Shown piece after piece: positions 17,380 to 26,069 of a DNA stretch of 64,000 nucleotides. The translations under genes and the position numbers were made by a program. The stretch comes from Neobacillus massiliamazoniensis (GTDB lineage Bacteria > Bacillota > Bacilli > Bacillales > Cytobacillaceae): contig NZ_CVRB01000006.1 in the NCBI RefSeq assembly GCF_001048695.1, positions 62,001 through 126,000 of the forward strand. Direction: 5' to 3'. The notes beneath the pieces are model-generated. The model made no database searches and was not told where the DNA came from. It was given only the letters and a program-made list of their open reading frames with translations. Each line of letters begins with the position of its first letter. The first letter of the stretch is position 1.

Positions 17380-17943
17380 TTAGAGTTCTTCTTCAACATG
17401 AGAAGATTGAGCAGTTTCACCATGCTCTATCAAATCAGTACTAGCTGCAACCTCGTTATTAGAGGATATTTCAACTAAGTCCTTATCCATTTGTGGTTCA
17501 TTATTAGTAAAATCCTTCATCTCAGAAGAAAAGTATGTATCTGGATTTTCTAGTAGATGGGTAAATTGATTAAGCATGTCTGAAAACAATTTTTCCACTA
17601 ATTGAATTTCATTTTCTAATTCTTCAATTTGTTCGCTAATTCGATGGCTTTTCTCGCTATAAATCTTTCGTATCTCATCCATTTCAATTGTTTTCTTCTC
17701 ATCTAAGTAGTGAATGACATGATCAATTCGTTCATTCCCTAGTTTCCAAACCTCTAAATCGCCGATTTGAGCAGGAATTTCATTTGTACGATCTTCTATT
17801 TCTCTTTCTAGCTGTTTATTCTCAGATATTATCCTCTCTAGCTCACTTTCCAATTGGTTATTTTTTGATGAGAAATCAATTTTCATTTTTTTTAGTAATT
17901 TATTTACGTGAGCTTTTCGTAAACCAAATAGTTGTTGTTTCAT
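17380..17943 (-). CDS. Coiled-coil protein with DivIVA-like N-terminus (second of a pair)
   Basis: 187 residues, mostly coiled coil: heptad-rich stretches at about 25-60 and 75-130, then an acidic, Ser/Asn-rich tail. The N-terminal LFGLRKAHVNKLLKKM resembles the short DivIVA/GpsB membrane-binding segment. Its ATG follows directly on the TAG of the upstream gene, in the same frame and without its own strong ribosome site, so it is probably translationally coupled or was once one gene with it. The frame also runs on past its own stop (see the entry at 17254). The function is unknown; a cell-pole or division scaffold is only a guess. Confidence 0.6.
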   Translation of the reverse strand: MKQQLFGLRKAHVNKLLKKMKIDFSSKNNQLESELERIISENKQLEREIEDRTNEIPAQIGDLEVWKLGNERIDHVIHYLDEKKTIEMDEIRKIYSEKSHRISEQIEELENEIQLVEKLFSDMLNQFTHLLENPDTYFSSEMKDFTNNEPQMDKDLVEISSNNEVAASTDLIEHGETAQSSHVEEEL

Positions 17944-18366
17944 CTACTTAATCAGCTCTTTCTTAAGTTCAGTTTTTTGGATATTTAAATACTGGAGGGC
18001 ATTTTGAATTTGTTTTTGTGCCAATTCCTTTTGCTCCATTTTTTTTTCTAATTGTTCCTGTAGTTTACTTTCTCTCTCTTGCAATTCAACTTTCAACTCT
18101 AAAATCGATTTTGTGTGTTGAAAAAATTGATCCTTAAGTTTTAGAGTAAGTTCCTCACTCACTATATTTTTAAATGACTTCATTATAAATTCATCTAATT
18201 TGGCTTTTAACCTCTTATTTTTTTCTCTTTCAGCGGTAATTTCCTGCTCGAGTCGCTCTTGCTCCCTTTGATTCAGGTCCCGTAAAGATTGGATCTTATC
18301 CTCAACTTCCTTTGGATTATAACCAATGAGACCCCGTTTCTTATATATTTTTCTCTCTAAGATCAA
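17944..18366 (-). CDS. Coiled-coil protein with DivIVA-like N-terminus (first of a pair)
   Basis: About 140 residues. RGLIGYNPKEVEDKI near the N-terminus matches the DivIVA-type pattern GYxxxEV, and nearly all the rest is charged coiled coil rich in Glu, Lys and Gln. The start is taken as TTG at 18366, seven bases behind GGAGGTG; the upstream-most TTG at 18381 overlaps that ribosome site. The gene ends TAG with the next ATG immediately adjacent. A DivIVA-like scaffold fits the composition, but the family assignment is tentative. Confidence 0.6.
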   Translation of the reverse strand: MILERKIYKKRGLIGYNPKEVEDKIQSLRDLNQREQERLEQEITAEREKNKRLKAKLDEFIMKSFKNIVSEELTLKLKDQFFQHTKSILELKVELQERESKLQEQLEKKMEQKELAQKQIQNALQYLNIQKTELKKELIK

Positions 18367-18381
18367 TATCCGCACCTCCAA

Positions 18382-19042
18382 TCATTCTGCTTTTCTTAAC
18401 GATTTTTAATGAGAGAGATGATGTCTTTAATTGGAACCATCCGTGCTCTGTTAATAGAAATGGAGTTTTATGTTCTAATTTTTATGACACATTGGATTCC
18501 AAATAGGCAGAGGCTGAAGAATGACTATGTGTGCCTTTGAAACCGCAGTATTTATAATATTTAAAAAACGATAAACTCATCCAGGCTTTGAATCAGACAA
18601 TAGGTATCAAGCTGTATGAGTTTAAAACACGGATCATGGATCCGTTCTAAAATAAGTGAATTATAATTATTCCAAACAAGCTCAGATTTAAAGGTCAGTT
18701 GTGAGCATAACAGTTAATTTTTTCATTTTCATCACCCATTTTTTTATCACCAGCTATGGCATTTAGACAATTAGTGCTTTTAACCTTCATATACCTTATA
18801 TCTAAGAAAGAATATTACTTTTATTACTTCTTCTTATCTATTAAACAACAAAACATGACAAGATTCTACTAGTATCTTAAAACAAATTGAGATATTGGTG
18901 GAGACTAATTGGTTCATTATATGGACAAATAGTTAAGGAAGTTTATTAGTGATCTAAATCACCTATGTATTATTAAGCCCTCATCAAGACAGACTATTAA
19001 TAGCATCGATTTTTGCAATTATCTTTTCAGGAGGATTTTTTC
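18382..19042. other. Non-coding divergent region with a long imperfect hairpin
   Basis: About 650 bases between the divergent coiled-coil and carboxylesterase genes. No credible gene is seen. An imperfect stem with arms starting AAACTCAT (about 18571) and ending ATGAGTTT (about 18627) carries a matching inner GCTTTGA / TCAAGC, and is followed on the minus strand by a T-rich run. It could be a terminator or a structured RNA. Confidence 0.4.
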
Positions 19043-19747
19043 ATGAACGAGGAATTATGTATCATTATTCACGGATTCGCTGGAAACCCTTGGGAAGTAG
19101 AACCATTGGCATACGCTTTAGAAAAAAAGGGTTACGAAGTAATGACTCCTCTATTACCTGGACACAATTTGGATAAAGCGAAAATGGAGAAAATCACTTC
19201 CTTAAACTGGATAACAATGATTGAAAAAATCGTAAAACAGGCAATCGAGGAAAATAAAAAGATTCATATGATTGGATTTTCAATGGGAAGCATGATTGCT
19301 TCAATTATGGCATCCCGTTATGAAATCTCTACCCTTGTATTACTATCTCCACCGGTATATGTGCTTACTCCTTCTGTATTAAAAACAAGGCTTGGACGTT
19401 TTTTTCAACATAATGAAAAAAAACGTTCGGTATCTGTTCATCTATCCCCTAAAAATCAGCCCTTCATCCGCTCAATCCCTGTTTATAATCTTTTTCAATT
19501 TCAAAAAATTGTCCGACAAGCAAAAAGGATTTTCCGGCATATTTCGATCCCAATTTGTATCATTCATGGTCAAAAGGACGAAATTGTAGATCCAAGAAGT
19601 TCCCAATGGATTTTTCATACTGTTTCATCAATCGAAAAAGAAATGCATCATCTTCCCCGCTCCAAACATCACATTTGCCGTGATTGTGAAATAGACACTG
19701 TCGTCAAAATTGTTGAGAATTTTTTAAAGAGGCACCATGAAAGTTGA
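19043..19747 (+). CDS. Carboxylesterase (Est30-like alpha/beta hydrolase)
   Basis: A 234-residue cytoplasmic serine hydrolase. HGFAGNPWE near the N-terminus is the oxyanion region, GFSMGS holds the nucleophile Ser, HGQKDEIVD the acid, and SKHHICRD the catalytic His. The pattern resembles the thermostable carboxylesterase Est30 of Geobacillus. The start ATG at 19043 is eight bases behind CAGGAGG; the in-frame TTG at 19013 precedes that ribosome site and is rejected. It is monocistronic and converges on ctaA. Confidence 0.87.
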   Translation: MNEELCIIIHGFAGNPWEVEPLAYALEKKGYEVMTPLLPGHNLDKAKMEKITSLNWITMIEKIVKQAIEENKKIHMIGFSMGSMIASIMASRYEISTLVLLSPPVYVLTPSVLKTRLGRFFQHNEKKRSVSVHLSPKNQPFIRSIPVYNLFQFQKIVRQAKRIFRHISIPICIIHGQKDEIVDPRSSQWIFHTVSSIEKEMHHLPRSKHHICRDCEIDTVVKIVENFLKRHHES

Positions 19748-19853
19748 TTTTTTAGGATTACGGAATATGGGCTTCTGATCAAGGTTTGCTTAAGTTAAAG
19801 GTATGTACTTTTATAAAGTAGTTTCCTAAAGACCTTTCAGTATAGAAGCTAAT

Positions 19854-19895
19854 GATAAAAAAAAATCCTAAACTTAGCATTTAGGATTTTTTTAT
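19854..19895. terminator. Bidirectional intrinsic terminator
   Basis: Stem AATCCTAAA / TTTAGGATT with a seven-base loop between A and T runs, overlapping the last codons of ctaA. An almost identical hairpin lies at 27190, after narI. Confidence 0.88.
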
Positions 19896-20762
19896 AGAAC
19901 TTTGAACACATATGATACTTAATGCACCAACGAGCAAAGTTAAAATGGAAATATGCACAAGGACTGCACCTAAGCTTAAATGGGTATAAATTAATAGGGC
20001 ACCACTAAATCCTTGTAAAAGAATCAAAAGAAAACTTAACAAACTTAAACGATAAATGTCTGGTCGCACATCTCGATTTTTTCTTGCCATACGAACTAGG
20101 AAGAAAACAATGATGACTAATGCAAGTGCAAAAGATCGATGGATAACATCAATCCAAAAGGCTTGGCCAACTTCTGCATAGTTTTCAGTTGGAAAAGGGA
20201 AACCACGGAAGGCTTCACCAGATCCTGTTTTAGCCACATACCCTCCAAAATAAACCGCCATATATAGAACTATAAAAGAAAACCAAGAAAAGAAAGTGAA
20301 GGATGGTGACATGTTACCACCATAATTAATCTTCTTTTCTTCATGATAGATGACATATGCCATATTCACTAATGCTGCAAAGGAAATGAGGGCAATGCCG
20401 AGATGAGCCGCCAAAAGTGCCGGAGAGAGCGAAATCATAACCGTCAAAGCACCTAGAGTCGATTCACCCAAAATACCCAAAACAGCAAAAACAACAAGCA
20501 CTTTTATCGTTTTCGTTTTATAGCGGATCCAAGCGACGGCAGATACAATGAATAAGAGAATACTAGAAAGTCCTACTACCATTCGATGGGTGTATTCAAT
20601 AACAGAGTGGTAGTCGGAAAAATCAGGGAAAATCTTTCCGTTACAAAGTGGATAACCGCTACCGCACCCCATTGCAGAATGGGTCATCGTATCAACAAAA
20701 CCAATAATATTTACCAAAAAAATAGTGGCTGCTGCAATGATTGAAAGCCAAATATAACGCAT
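19881..20762 (-). CDS. ctaA: Heme A synthase
   Basis: A 293-residue eight-helix membrane enzyme that oxidises the C8 methyl of haem O to the formyl of haem A. Seen: the extracytoplasmic cysteine pair in GCGSGYPLC (C33 and C40), EYTHR with a haem-ligand His, and later AAHLGIAL, DVIHRSFAL and VHISILT providing the other conserved histidines. The start is ATG at 20762, behind AAAGGAAG; the longer upstream frame would overlap ctaB. It lies 14 bp after ctaB and supplies haem A for the aa3 oxidase encoded just upstream in the same direction. Confidence 0.93.
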   Translation of the reverse strand: MRYIWLSIIAAATIFLVNIIGFVDTMTHSAMGCGSGYPLCNGKIFPDFSDYHSVIEYTHRMVVGLSSILLFIVSAVAWIRYKTKTIKVLVVFAVLGILGESTLGALTVMISLSPALLAAHLGIALISFAALVNMAYVIYHEEKKINYGGNMSPSFTFFSWFSFIVLYMAVYFGGYVAKTGSGEAFRGFPFPTENYAEVGQAFWIDVIHRSFALALVIIVFFLVRMARKNRDVRPDIYRLSLLSFLLILLQGFSGALLIYTHLSLGAVLVHISILTLLVGALSIICVQSSIKKS

Positions 20763-20776
20763 AATTACACTTCCTT

Positions 20777-21691
20777 TTATATGATGCCAATTACCATAGA
20801 AGTAAATATTCCTAAAATATAAAATATGGAAAAAATAAACGTACGTTTTGCCCAAATGAACGTTCCATCAGGTTCTTTAAACATTTTCCATGTACAATAA
20901 AGTAGAAAACTGTTGAAAATGATGGCACCAAAAAGATAAAAAACATTAAAACTACCACTTATATAAAGAAAAAGAGAATTAATAAATAATAAAATCATAT
21001 AGAAAAGACTTTGACTTTTTGTATAACGCGCTCCTTTAACCACAGGCATCATTGGAATTCCTGCTTTAGTATATTCGTCATTCTTAAATAAAGCAAGTGC
21101 CCATGTATGGGGAGGTGTCCATAGAAAAATAATCATAAACATCAACCACGCGGTTGTATTTAAACTTCCGGTTACAGAAGCCCAGCCAATTAAAATGGGA
21201 AACGCACCTGCTCCACCGCCAATGACGATATTTTGCGGAGTCCGCCGTTTTAACCACATAGTGTAAAAGACTGCATAATACAAATACCCTGTAGCATTTA
21301 AAATAGCTGTGAGGGGATTTACAAAAAGTAATGCAATCACGACAGAAAGAATTCCTAGCAAAATACCAAACCATAAAACTGACCGAGGATCGATTGAGCC
21401 TGCAGGAATGGGGCGTTTAGCCGTGCGCTCCATAATGACATCAATATCTCTATCATACCACATGTTAATCGCTGCTGAACCACCAGCAGAGAGGGATGCA
21501 CTTAGCAGCATGGCAAAAGTAACCGTCAAAGAAGGAATTCCTCTTTGAGCAACAAATGCGGCACAAAGAGAAGTAAAGATGAGCATAACTAAGATTTTAG
21601 GCTTTGTTACTTCAATATATGAGTTAATGAGTTGTGGCCATCGAGTGATTCTAGAAGTTGATTCTTGTTGAATTTCATTATAAACAGACAT
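20777..21691 (-). CDS. ctaB: Protoheme IX farnesyltransferase (heme O synthase)
   Basis: A 304-residue UbiA-type prenyltransferase that attaches farnesyl to haem B. The prenyl-diphosphate motif NMWYDRDIDVIMERTAKRP and the second acidic region ALFKNDEYTKAGIPMMP are present among about eight helices. The start ATG at 21691 follows AAAGGAGTG. Co-location with qoxABCD and ctaA gives one block for the oxidase and its haem. About 145 bp with strong hairpins separates it from qoxD, so its level may be set separately. Confidence 0.93.
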   Translation of the reverse strand: MSVYNEIQQESTSRITRWPQLINSYIEVTKPKILVMLIFTSLCAAFVAQRGIPSLTVTFAMLLSASLSAGGSAAINMWYDRDIDVIMERTAKRPIPAGSIDPRSVLWFGILLGILSVVIALLFVNPLTAILNATGYLYYAVFYTMWLKRRTPQNIVIGGGAGAFPILIGWASVTGSLNTTAWLMFMIIFLWTPPHTWALALFKNDEYTKAGIPMMPVVKGARYTKSQSLFYMILLFINSLFLYISGSFNVFYLFGAIIFNSFLLYCTWKMFKEPDGTFIWAKRTFIFSIFYILGIFTSMVIGII

Positions 21692-21721
21692 TGATCCCAC
21701 ACTCCTTTTTTTCGTATTTAA

Positions 21722-21830
21722 GCGCCCAGCGAGTCTTGTACTTCGCTGGGCGTAATGCACTTTTCTATTGTCTAGTTGCAGCGGCTAAGGGATCGGGGTC
21801 AAAAGCCCCTGATCTCCTAGGCGCTTCCGT
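21722..21830. repeat. Hairpin-rich intergenic repeat between qoxD and ctaB
   Basis: Two inverted repeats. One is a 10-bp perfect stem CGCCCAGCGA / TCGCTGGGCG at 21723-21752. The other is a longer imperfect stem around GGGGTCAAAAGCCCC with arms CTAAGGGATC and GATCTCCTAG, about 21786-21822. The left end of the second contains ATTGTCTAGTTGCAGCGG, close to the word ATTGTCTAGCTCCA on the minus strand at about 50250. This looks like a member of a dispersed intergenic repeat family and may also attenuate ctaB expression. Confidence 0.55.
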
Positions 21831-21834
21831 TTTT

Positions 21835-22140
21835 TTATTGAACTTGAGAATTAAACTCCATGATCCACATAGCACCAGCTACGATGGTGATAACGAAGAT
21901 AATACCTACAATTAAAGCCATAACATTGTATTTTGGTCCTTCTCCATCGCGAATATGCATAAAGAAGAACAATTGAATAACAAATTGTAAAACAGCAGCA
22001 ATTAAAATGCTGGCGATCAATGCGGTTTTTGCTAACATGTGTTCCAAAACAAGAACAAGTGGGATGATAGTCAAAACGATGGATAGAATAAATCCAATTA
22101 AATATGCTTTGATTGATCCAGTGTGTTCATGAGTTGTCAT
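21835..22140 (-). CDS. qoxD: Menaquinol oxidase aa3-type subunit IV
   Basis: A 101-residue, three-helix membrane protein of the CyoD/QoxD family (helices about 12-32, 41-60, 73-93), with the family stretch AAVLQFVIQLFFFMHIRDGE. It assists assembly of the CuB site in subunit I. It is the last gene of the qox operon, one base after qoxC. Confidence 0.9.
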   Translation of the reverse strand: MTTHEHTGSIKAYLIGFILSIVLTIIPLVLVLEHMLAKTALIASILIAAVLQFVIQLFFFMHIRDGEGPKYNVMALIVGIIFVITIVAGAMWIMEFNSQVQ

Positions 22141-22141
22141 A

Positions 22142-22759
22142 TTACATCACCCCCATTAAATAAACAACGGTAAAGATGAAAATCCAAACAGCATCTAAAA
22201 AGTGCCAGTAAAGACAAATCATTGAAATTTTGCGTTTCGTTACTGAAGTAATCCCTTTACGCGAAAGCTGTATAATCAACCCGGTCATCCAAAAGATACC
22301 GAATGTAACGTGGCATCCGTGTGCTCCAACTAGAGAGAAGAAGGAAGTAAGGAAAGCACTTTTTTGAAGTGTTGCACCTTCCGCAACCATGTGAGTAAAT
22401 TCATTTATTTCAAGTCCAACAAATATCGCACCTAAAGCAGCAGTCACAATCAGCCAGTTAATTAGTGCTTTTTTCTTGCCTTTATGCATGGCTAAAACAG
22501 CCAATCCACTCGTAAAGGAACTAATTAATAATATAAATGTTTCGGTGATAAACCCAGGAACATCGAAATCCTTGGCAGAAAATCCGCCATTAGTATGAGT
22601 GTGTAAAACTGCATATGCCGCAAAAAAAGTGGCGAATAAAAGACAGTCGGTTACGAGAAAAATCCAAAAACCTAATATTTTTAATTCTTCTTGATCAACA
22701 TGACCATGTTCATGATCATGGTTAGAAACATGAGAAGAAACGCTTTGTTGCATGTCCAC
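22142..22759 (-). CDS. qoxC: Menaquinol oxidase aa3-type subunit III
   Basis: A 205-residue five-helix protein of the CyoC/QoxC family, ending with the typical SMICLYWHFLDAVWIFIFT. The N-terminus is His-rich (HVSNHDHEHGHVDQEE), which may bind metal; that role is inference. Five-helix subunit III without the extra two helices of cytochrome c oxidases agrees with a quinol oxidase. It lies 6 bp after qoxB. Confidence 0.92.
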   Translation of the reverse strand: MDMQQSVSSHVSNHDHEHGHVDQEELKILGFWIFLVTDCLLFATFFAAYAVLHTHTNGGFSAKDFDVPGFITETFILLISSFTSGLAVLAMHKGKKKALINWLIVTAALGAIFVGLEINEFTHMVAEGATLQKSAFLTSFFSLVGAHGCHVTFGIFWMTGLIIQLSRKGITSVTKRKISMICLYWHFLDAVWIFIFTVVYLMGVM

Positions 22760-22765
22760 AACCTC

Positions 22766-24751
22766 CTAATTAGCAGTTAGATGAACCGAAGAGTGATTCC
22801 TTAACCTTTTTTCTGTTTGTTCGACTTCTTCAACAGGAATGTAATAATCCGTGTCATATTGGAATGAACGAACAATTAATGTGATCACAACGCCTATCAA
22901 ACCAGCAACACCCATCCAAATCCATTCAAACGTAAAGCCAAAACCAGCAATAAACCAGAAGATGGACATAATGAAAGGAATGCTGGTATTTTTCGGCATA
23001 TGAATTGGTTCATACTTCGGAGCCGTTGGTTGGTAATCTCCATTTTGAATCGCTTGTTTCTGATACCAAAATGAATCAATACCGTTTACTTCTGGTAAAA
23101 TCGCAAAGTTATAGAGTGGAGCAGGGGATGGAAGTGACCATTCTAGAGTACGGCCATCCCAAATATCACCTGTTACATCGCGCTCACCATGTTTAATGCT
23201 ATAAAGAATTTGCCAAACCTGGAATACGAAAGCAATTCCCATTAAAAATGCCCCAACGGTTGAAATGATGTTGAGCGGCGCCCAGCCCATATCCCAACCC
23301 ATTGTGTTGTTATACGTATAAATGCGTCGTGTCATTCCCATGAAACCAAGGGCATATTGAGGCATGAAGCAAACATAGAAGCCGATTTGCCATAACCAGA
23401 AAGCCCATTTTCCAAGCTTTTCATTTAACGAAAATCCAAAAATTTTCGGGAACCAATAATACATCCCTGCAATATAACCGAACACAACACCACCGATTAA
23501 CGTTTGATGGAAGTGGGCGATTAGGAAGTAACTGTTGTGATATTGATAATCCGCAGGTGCTGCAGCGAGCATGACACCAGTTGCCCCACCGATAGCAAAG
23601 CATGGGATAAACGCAAACGTCCATAGCATCGGCTGAGTGAGTCTAATTCGCCCTCGATACATCGTAAACAGCCAGTTAAATATTTTTACACCAGTTGGTA
23701 TAGCGATAATCATCGTACAAATGGCAAAGACAATATTGACGTCAGCGCCTGCCCCCATTGTAAAGAAGTGGTGAACCCAAGTGTAATAAGAAACAACACT
23801 GATGGCTATCATCGAGAACACCATTGAACTATAACCGAAGATGCGTTTTCTAGAGAATGTTGCGACAACCTCTGAGAATACCCCGAAAGCAGGTAAGACA
23901 ACAATGTACACTTCAGGGTGACCCCACATCCAAATCAAGTTCACATACATCATAGGGTTCCCGCCGGCATCCATTGTAAAGAAGTGACCTCCCATCAAGC
24001 GGTCAATTGTTAACATAACTAAAGTAACAGCTAGAATAGGGAATGCTCCTAAAATAGCAATTGATGATGATAAGACTGACCATGAAAACAATGGCATATG
24101 TCTTAAGCGCATTGATGGTGTGCGCATTTTTAAAATGGTTACGACAAAGTTAATACCGGTCAATAAACTACCTATACCGGAAATTTGAATACCCCAAATC
24201 CAGAAGTTTTCACCAGGACCAGGGCTAAAAGCTTTTTCAGATAATGGCGGATAGGAAAGCCATCCTGCATCTGGTGATCCACCGATAACAAATGAAATAT
24301 TAAAAAGCATTGCTCCGATGAAGAATAACCAAAAACTTACTGCATTTAACATCGGAAAGGCGACATCTCTTGCTCCGATTTGCAAAGGAACAACGATGTT
24401 AAATAAAGCAAACATAAATGGCATCGCCATAAATAGAATCATGATCGTTCCATGAGTAGTGAAAATTTCATTATAGTGTTCAGAAGGTAAAAAATGACTA
24501 TTTGGAACGGCTAGCTGAATCCGCATTAATATTGCGTCTACTCCACCACGAAACAGCATGAGTAATGCTGCTAAAAGATACATAATACCAATTTTTTTAT
24601 GATCTACAGTTGTAAGCCATTCTCTCCAAAGCCAACCCCATTTTTTAAAATAGGTGAGGGAAAAGACAATGGCGATACTTGCTAAAACAATAGACACATC
24701 AGCACCATAAATCATGGGATCGCCTGTGACAAAAAAGCCCGATGTATTCAT
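22766..24751 (-). CDS. qoxB: Menaquinol oxidase aa3-type subunit I
   Basis: The 661-residue catalytic subunit, which reduces O2 to water and pumps protons. Haem and CuB ligands are visible by motif: TTHGT (His100, low-spin haem), GHPEVYIVV (CuB His and the cross-linked Tyr), WVHHFF (two CuB His) and IAHFHQTLIGG (haem a3 and a haem His). The quinol-site residues of E. coli CyoB are matched by Arg68, Asp72 and His92, with Glu95 at the position of CyoB Gln101. Fifteen helices, as in CyoB/QoxB, plus the C-terminal extension PVEEVEQTEKRLRNH. The start ATG has GGAGG upstream. Confidence 0.95.
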   Translation of the reverse strand: MNTSGFFVTGDPMIYGADVSIVLASIAIVFSLTYFKKWGWLWREWLTTVDHKKIGIMYLLAALLMLFRGGVDAILMRIQLAVPNSHFLPSEHYNEIFTTHGTIMILFMAMPFMFALFNIVVPLQIGARDVAFPMLNAVSFWLFFIGAMLFNISFVIGGSPDAGWLSYPPLSEKAFSPGPGENFWIWGIQISGIGSLLTGINFVVTILKMRTPSMRLRHMPLFSWSVLSSSIAILGAFPILAVTLVMLTIDRLMGGHFFTMDAGGNPMMYVNLIWMWGHPEVYIVVLPAFGVFSEVVATFSRKRIFGYSSMVFSMIAISVVSYYTWVHHFFTMGAGADVNIVFAICTMIIAIPTGVKIFNWLFTMYRGRIRLTQPMLWTFAFIPCFAIGGATGVMLAAAPADYQYHNSYFLIAHFHQTLIGGVVFGYIAGMYYWFPKIFGFSLNEKLGKWAFWLWQIGFYVCFMPQYALGFMGMTRRIYTYNNTMGWDMGWAPLNIISTVGAFLMGIAFVFQVWQILYSIKHGERDVTGDIWDGRTLEWSLPSPAPLYNFAILPEVNGIDSFWYQKQAIQNGDYQPTAPKYEPIHMPKNTSIPFIMSIFWFIAGFGFTFEWIWMGVAGLIGVVITLIVRSFQYDTDYYIPVEEVEQTEKRLRNHSSVHLTAN

Positions 24752-24775
24752 GAAAATTTCCTCCTAATTTTTCAC

Positions 24776-25720
24776 TTATTTCTGCATATTCATGCCAGAC
24801 ATATTCATGCCAGACATATCCTTGCCATGCATATCCATACCAGGCATGGACATACTATCTCCCATATGGTTCATGTGATGGCCATTTTTATCGATGATGG
24901 ATTCAAACAGACCTTTTGGATAAGAAGAAAAGCTCATCTCATTTACATTGCTAGGTTTAGATAAACTATCATAGCCTGCTTTTGTTAAGGCAGGAGAGCT
25001 TTGCTTAAGACCTTCAGCCCATTTATCGTATTCTGCTTGAGGTACAGCTTTAACCTTGAAATTCATATGAGCGAAACCTTTTCCAGTAAAGTTGGCACCG
25101 GCACCAAAATATTCTCCCGGCTTATCGGCTTGGAGCCATAATCCCATCGCCATACCAGGCATTGTATATTCTTGTCCACCTAATTGCGGTACCCAGAAGG
25201 AATTCATTGGTGCGTCAGAGGTTAAGACAAACTGAATTGGTACACCTGCAGGAATTTCAGCATAATTGACGGTTGCAACTTGTTTATCTGGATATGTAAA
25301 CAGCCATTTCCAATCTAGTGATGTTACTTGCACGACAACCGGCTTTACATTTGTTACAGGAGGTTTTGTTAAATTTAATGTTGTTATAGCGGTGTAATAA
25401 CCAAGGATACCGACAATCACAACAGGAATTCCCCACCATATAACTTCCAACACTTTACTATCTGCCCATTCAGGCTGATAAGGAGCCTTGTTGCCGGGCT
25501 TATCTCGATAGCGAATTGCAATATAGACGAAGATTCCTAAAACCGGAATAATGACAATTGCACATAAAACTGCGGAAAAAATAATTAAATGTAGTTCTTC
25601 TTGGCCAACAGGTCCTTTTGGGTCGAGAACAATAAACTTGCTCTTATCGCACCCAGATAAAAGCACCATGCTCAATAAAGCTAAAAAAGGTAATTTAGCA
25701 TATTGGTACCATTTTCTCAA
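24776..25720 (-). CDS. qoxA: Menaquinol oxidase aa3-type subunit II, lipoprotein with Met/His-rich tail
   Basis: About 314 residues. A lipoprotein signal peptide ends in the lipobox LLSGC, followed by two membrane helices and an exposed cupredoxin domain. The CuA cysteines of cytochrome c oxidases are absent, and the quinol-oxidase sequence EYFGAGANFTGKGFAHM is present instead, so electrons come from menaquinol. The C-terminus is an unusual Met/His/Asp-rich tail (GHHMNHMGD, MSMPGMDMHGKDMSGM) that looks copper-binding. The start is taken as TTG at 25720, eight bases behind AAAGGGG; the ATG at 25738 overlaps that ribosome site. Confidence 0.92.
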   Translation of the reverse strand: MRKWYQYAKLPFLALLSMVLLSGCDKSKFIVLDPKGPVGQEELHLIIFSAVLCAIVIIPVLGIFVYIAIRYRDKPGNKAPYQPEWADSKVLEVIWWGIPVVIVGILGYYTAITTLNLTKPPVTNVKPVVVQVTSLDWKWLFTYPDKQVATVNYAEIPAGVPIQFVLTSDAPMNSFWVPQLGGQEYTMPGMAMGLWLQADKPGEYFGAGANFTGKGFAHMNFKVKAVPQAEYDKWAEGLKQSSPALTKAGYDSLSKPSNVNEMSFSSYPKGLFESIIDKNGHHMNHMGDSMSMPGMDMHGKDMSGMNMSGMNMQK

Positions 25721-25821
25721 TGTAATTTCCCCTTTCATTTAATGTGATTATGTTGTAGGCACTATTAAAATAGTAAAAAGCTATATAAATATACCAAAAA
25801 ACTACATGATTTAGAAACATT

Positions 25822-25862
25822 TTGTTCACAAAAATTTCATTTGTCACAAAATGTTCACTTTT
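25822..25862 (-). promoter_or_regulatory. Candidate ResD-type (or redox-regulator) binding cluster upstream of qoxABCD
   Basis: On the coding strand of qox three similar words occur in 41 bp: AAAGTGAACA, TTTTGTGACAAA and TTTTTGTGAACAAA. They resemble the ResD recognition word TTTGTGAAT and lie about 100 bp before qoxA, upstream of an AT-rich region with TATATT-like -10 candidates. Regulation by ResD is established for respiratory genes in B. subtilis; binding here is inference. Confidence 0.35.
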
Positions 25863-26069
25863 GTATGTAAGTTTTTCCCTTTCATTAATAAAATTAGGAA
25901 TCTTAAGAAACAACTATTCTTTTTTGAATATAAAAATATAGTGGAATAATCAAAAAAAAATGGTGTACCAAGTTAATTTACAGACTATTCGAGCTAATGT
26001 ACCGTAAATTGCTTTCCTTCTACTTTTGGAGGTATTTCAAACATAAACCTCCCCCCTTTCTAAATCTTT

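Noticed and set aside
17160..17423. 87-residue minus-strand frame overlapping the end of the coiled-coil gene
   Set aside because: It is the wrong phase and runs through the terminator hairpin. The phase continuing the coiled-coil gene reads far more like protein.
21835..25720. Cytochrome c oxidase (ctaCDEF)
   Set aside because: Subunit II has no CuA cysteines or cytochrome c domain, and subunit I has the quinol-site residues of CyoB/QoxB, so this is a menaquinol oxidase.
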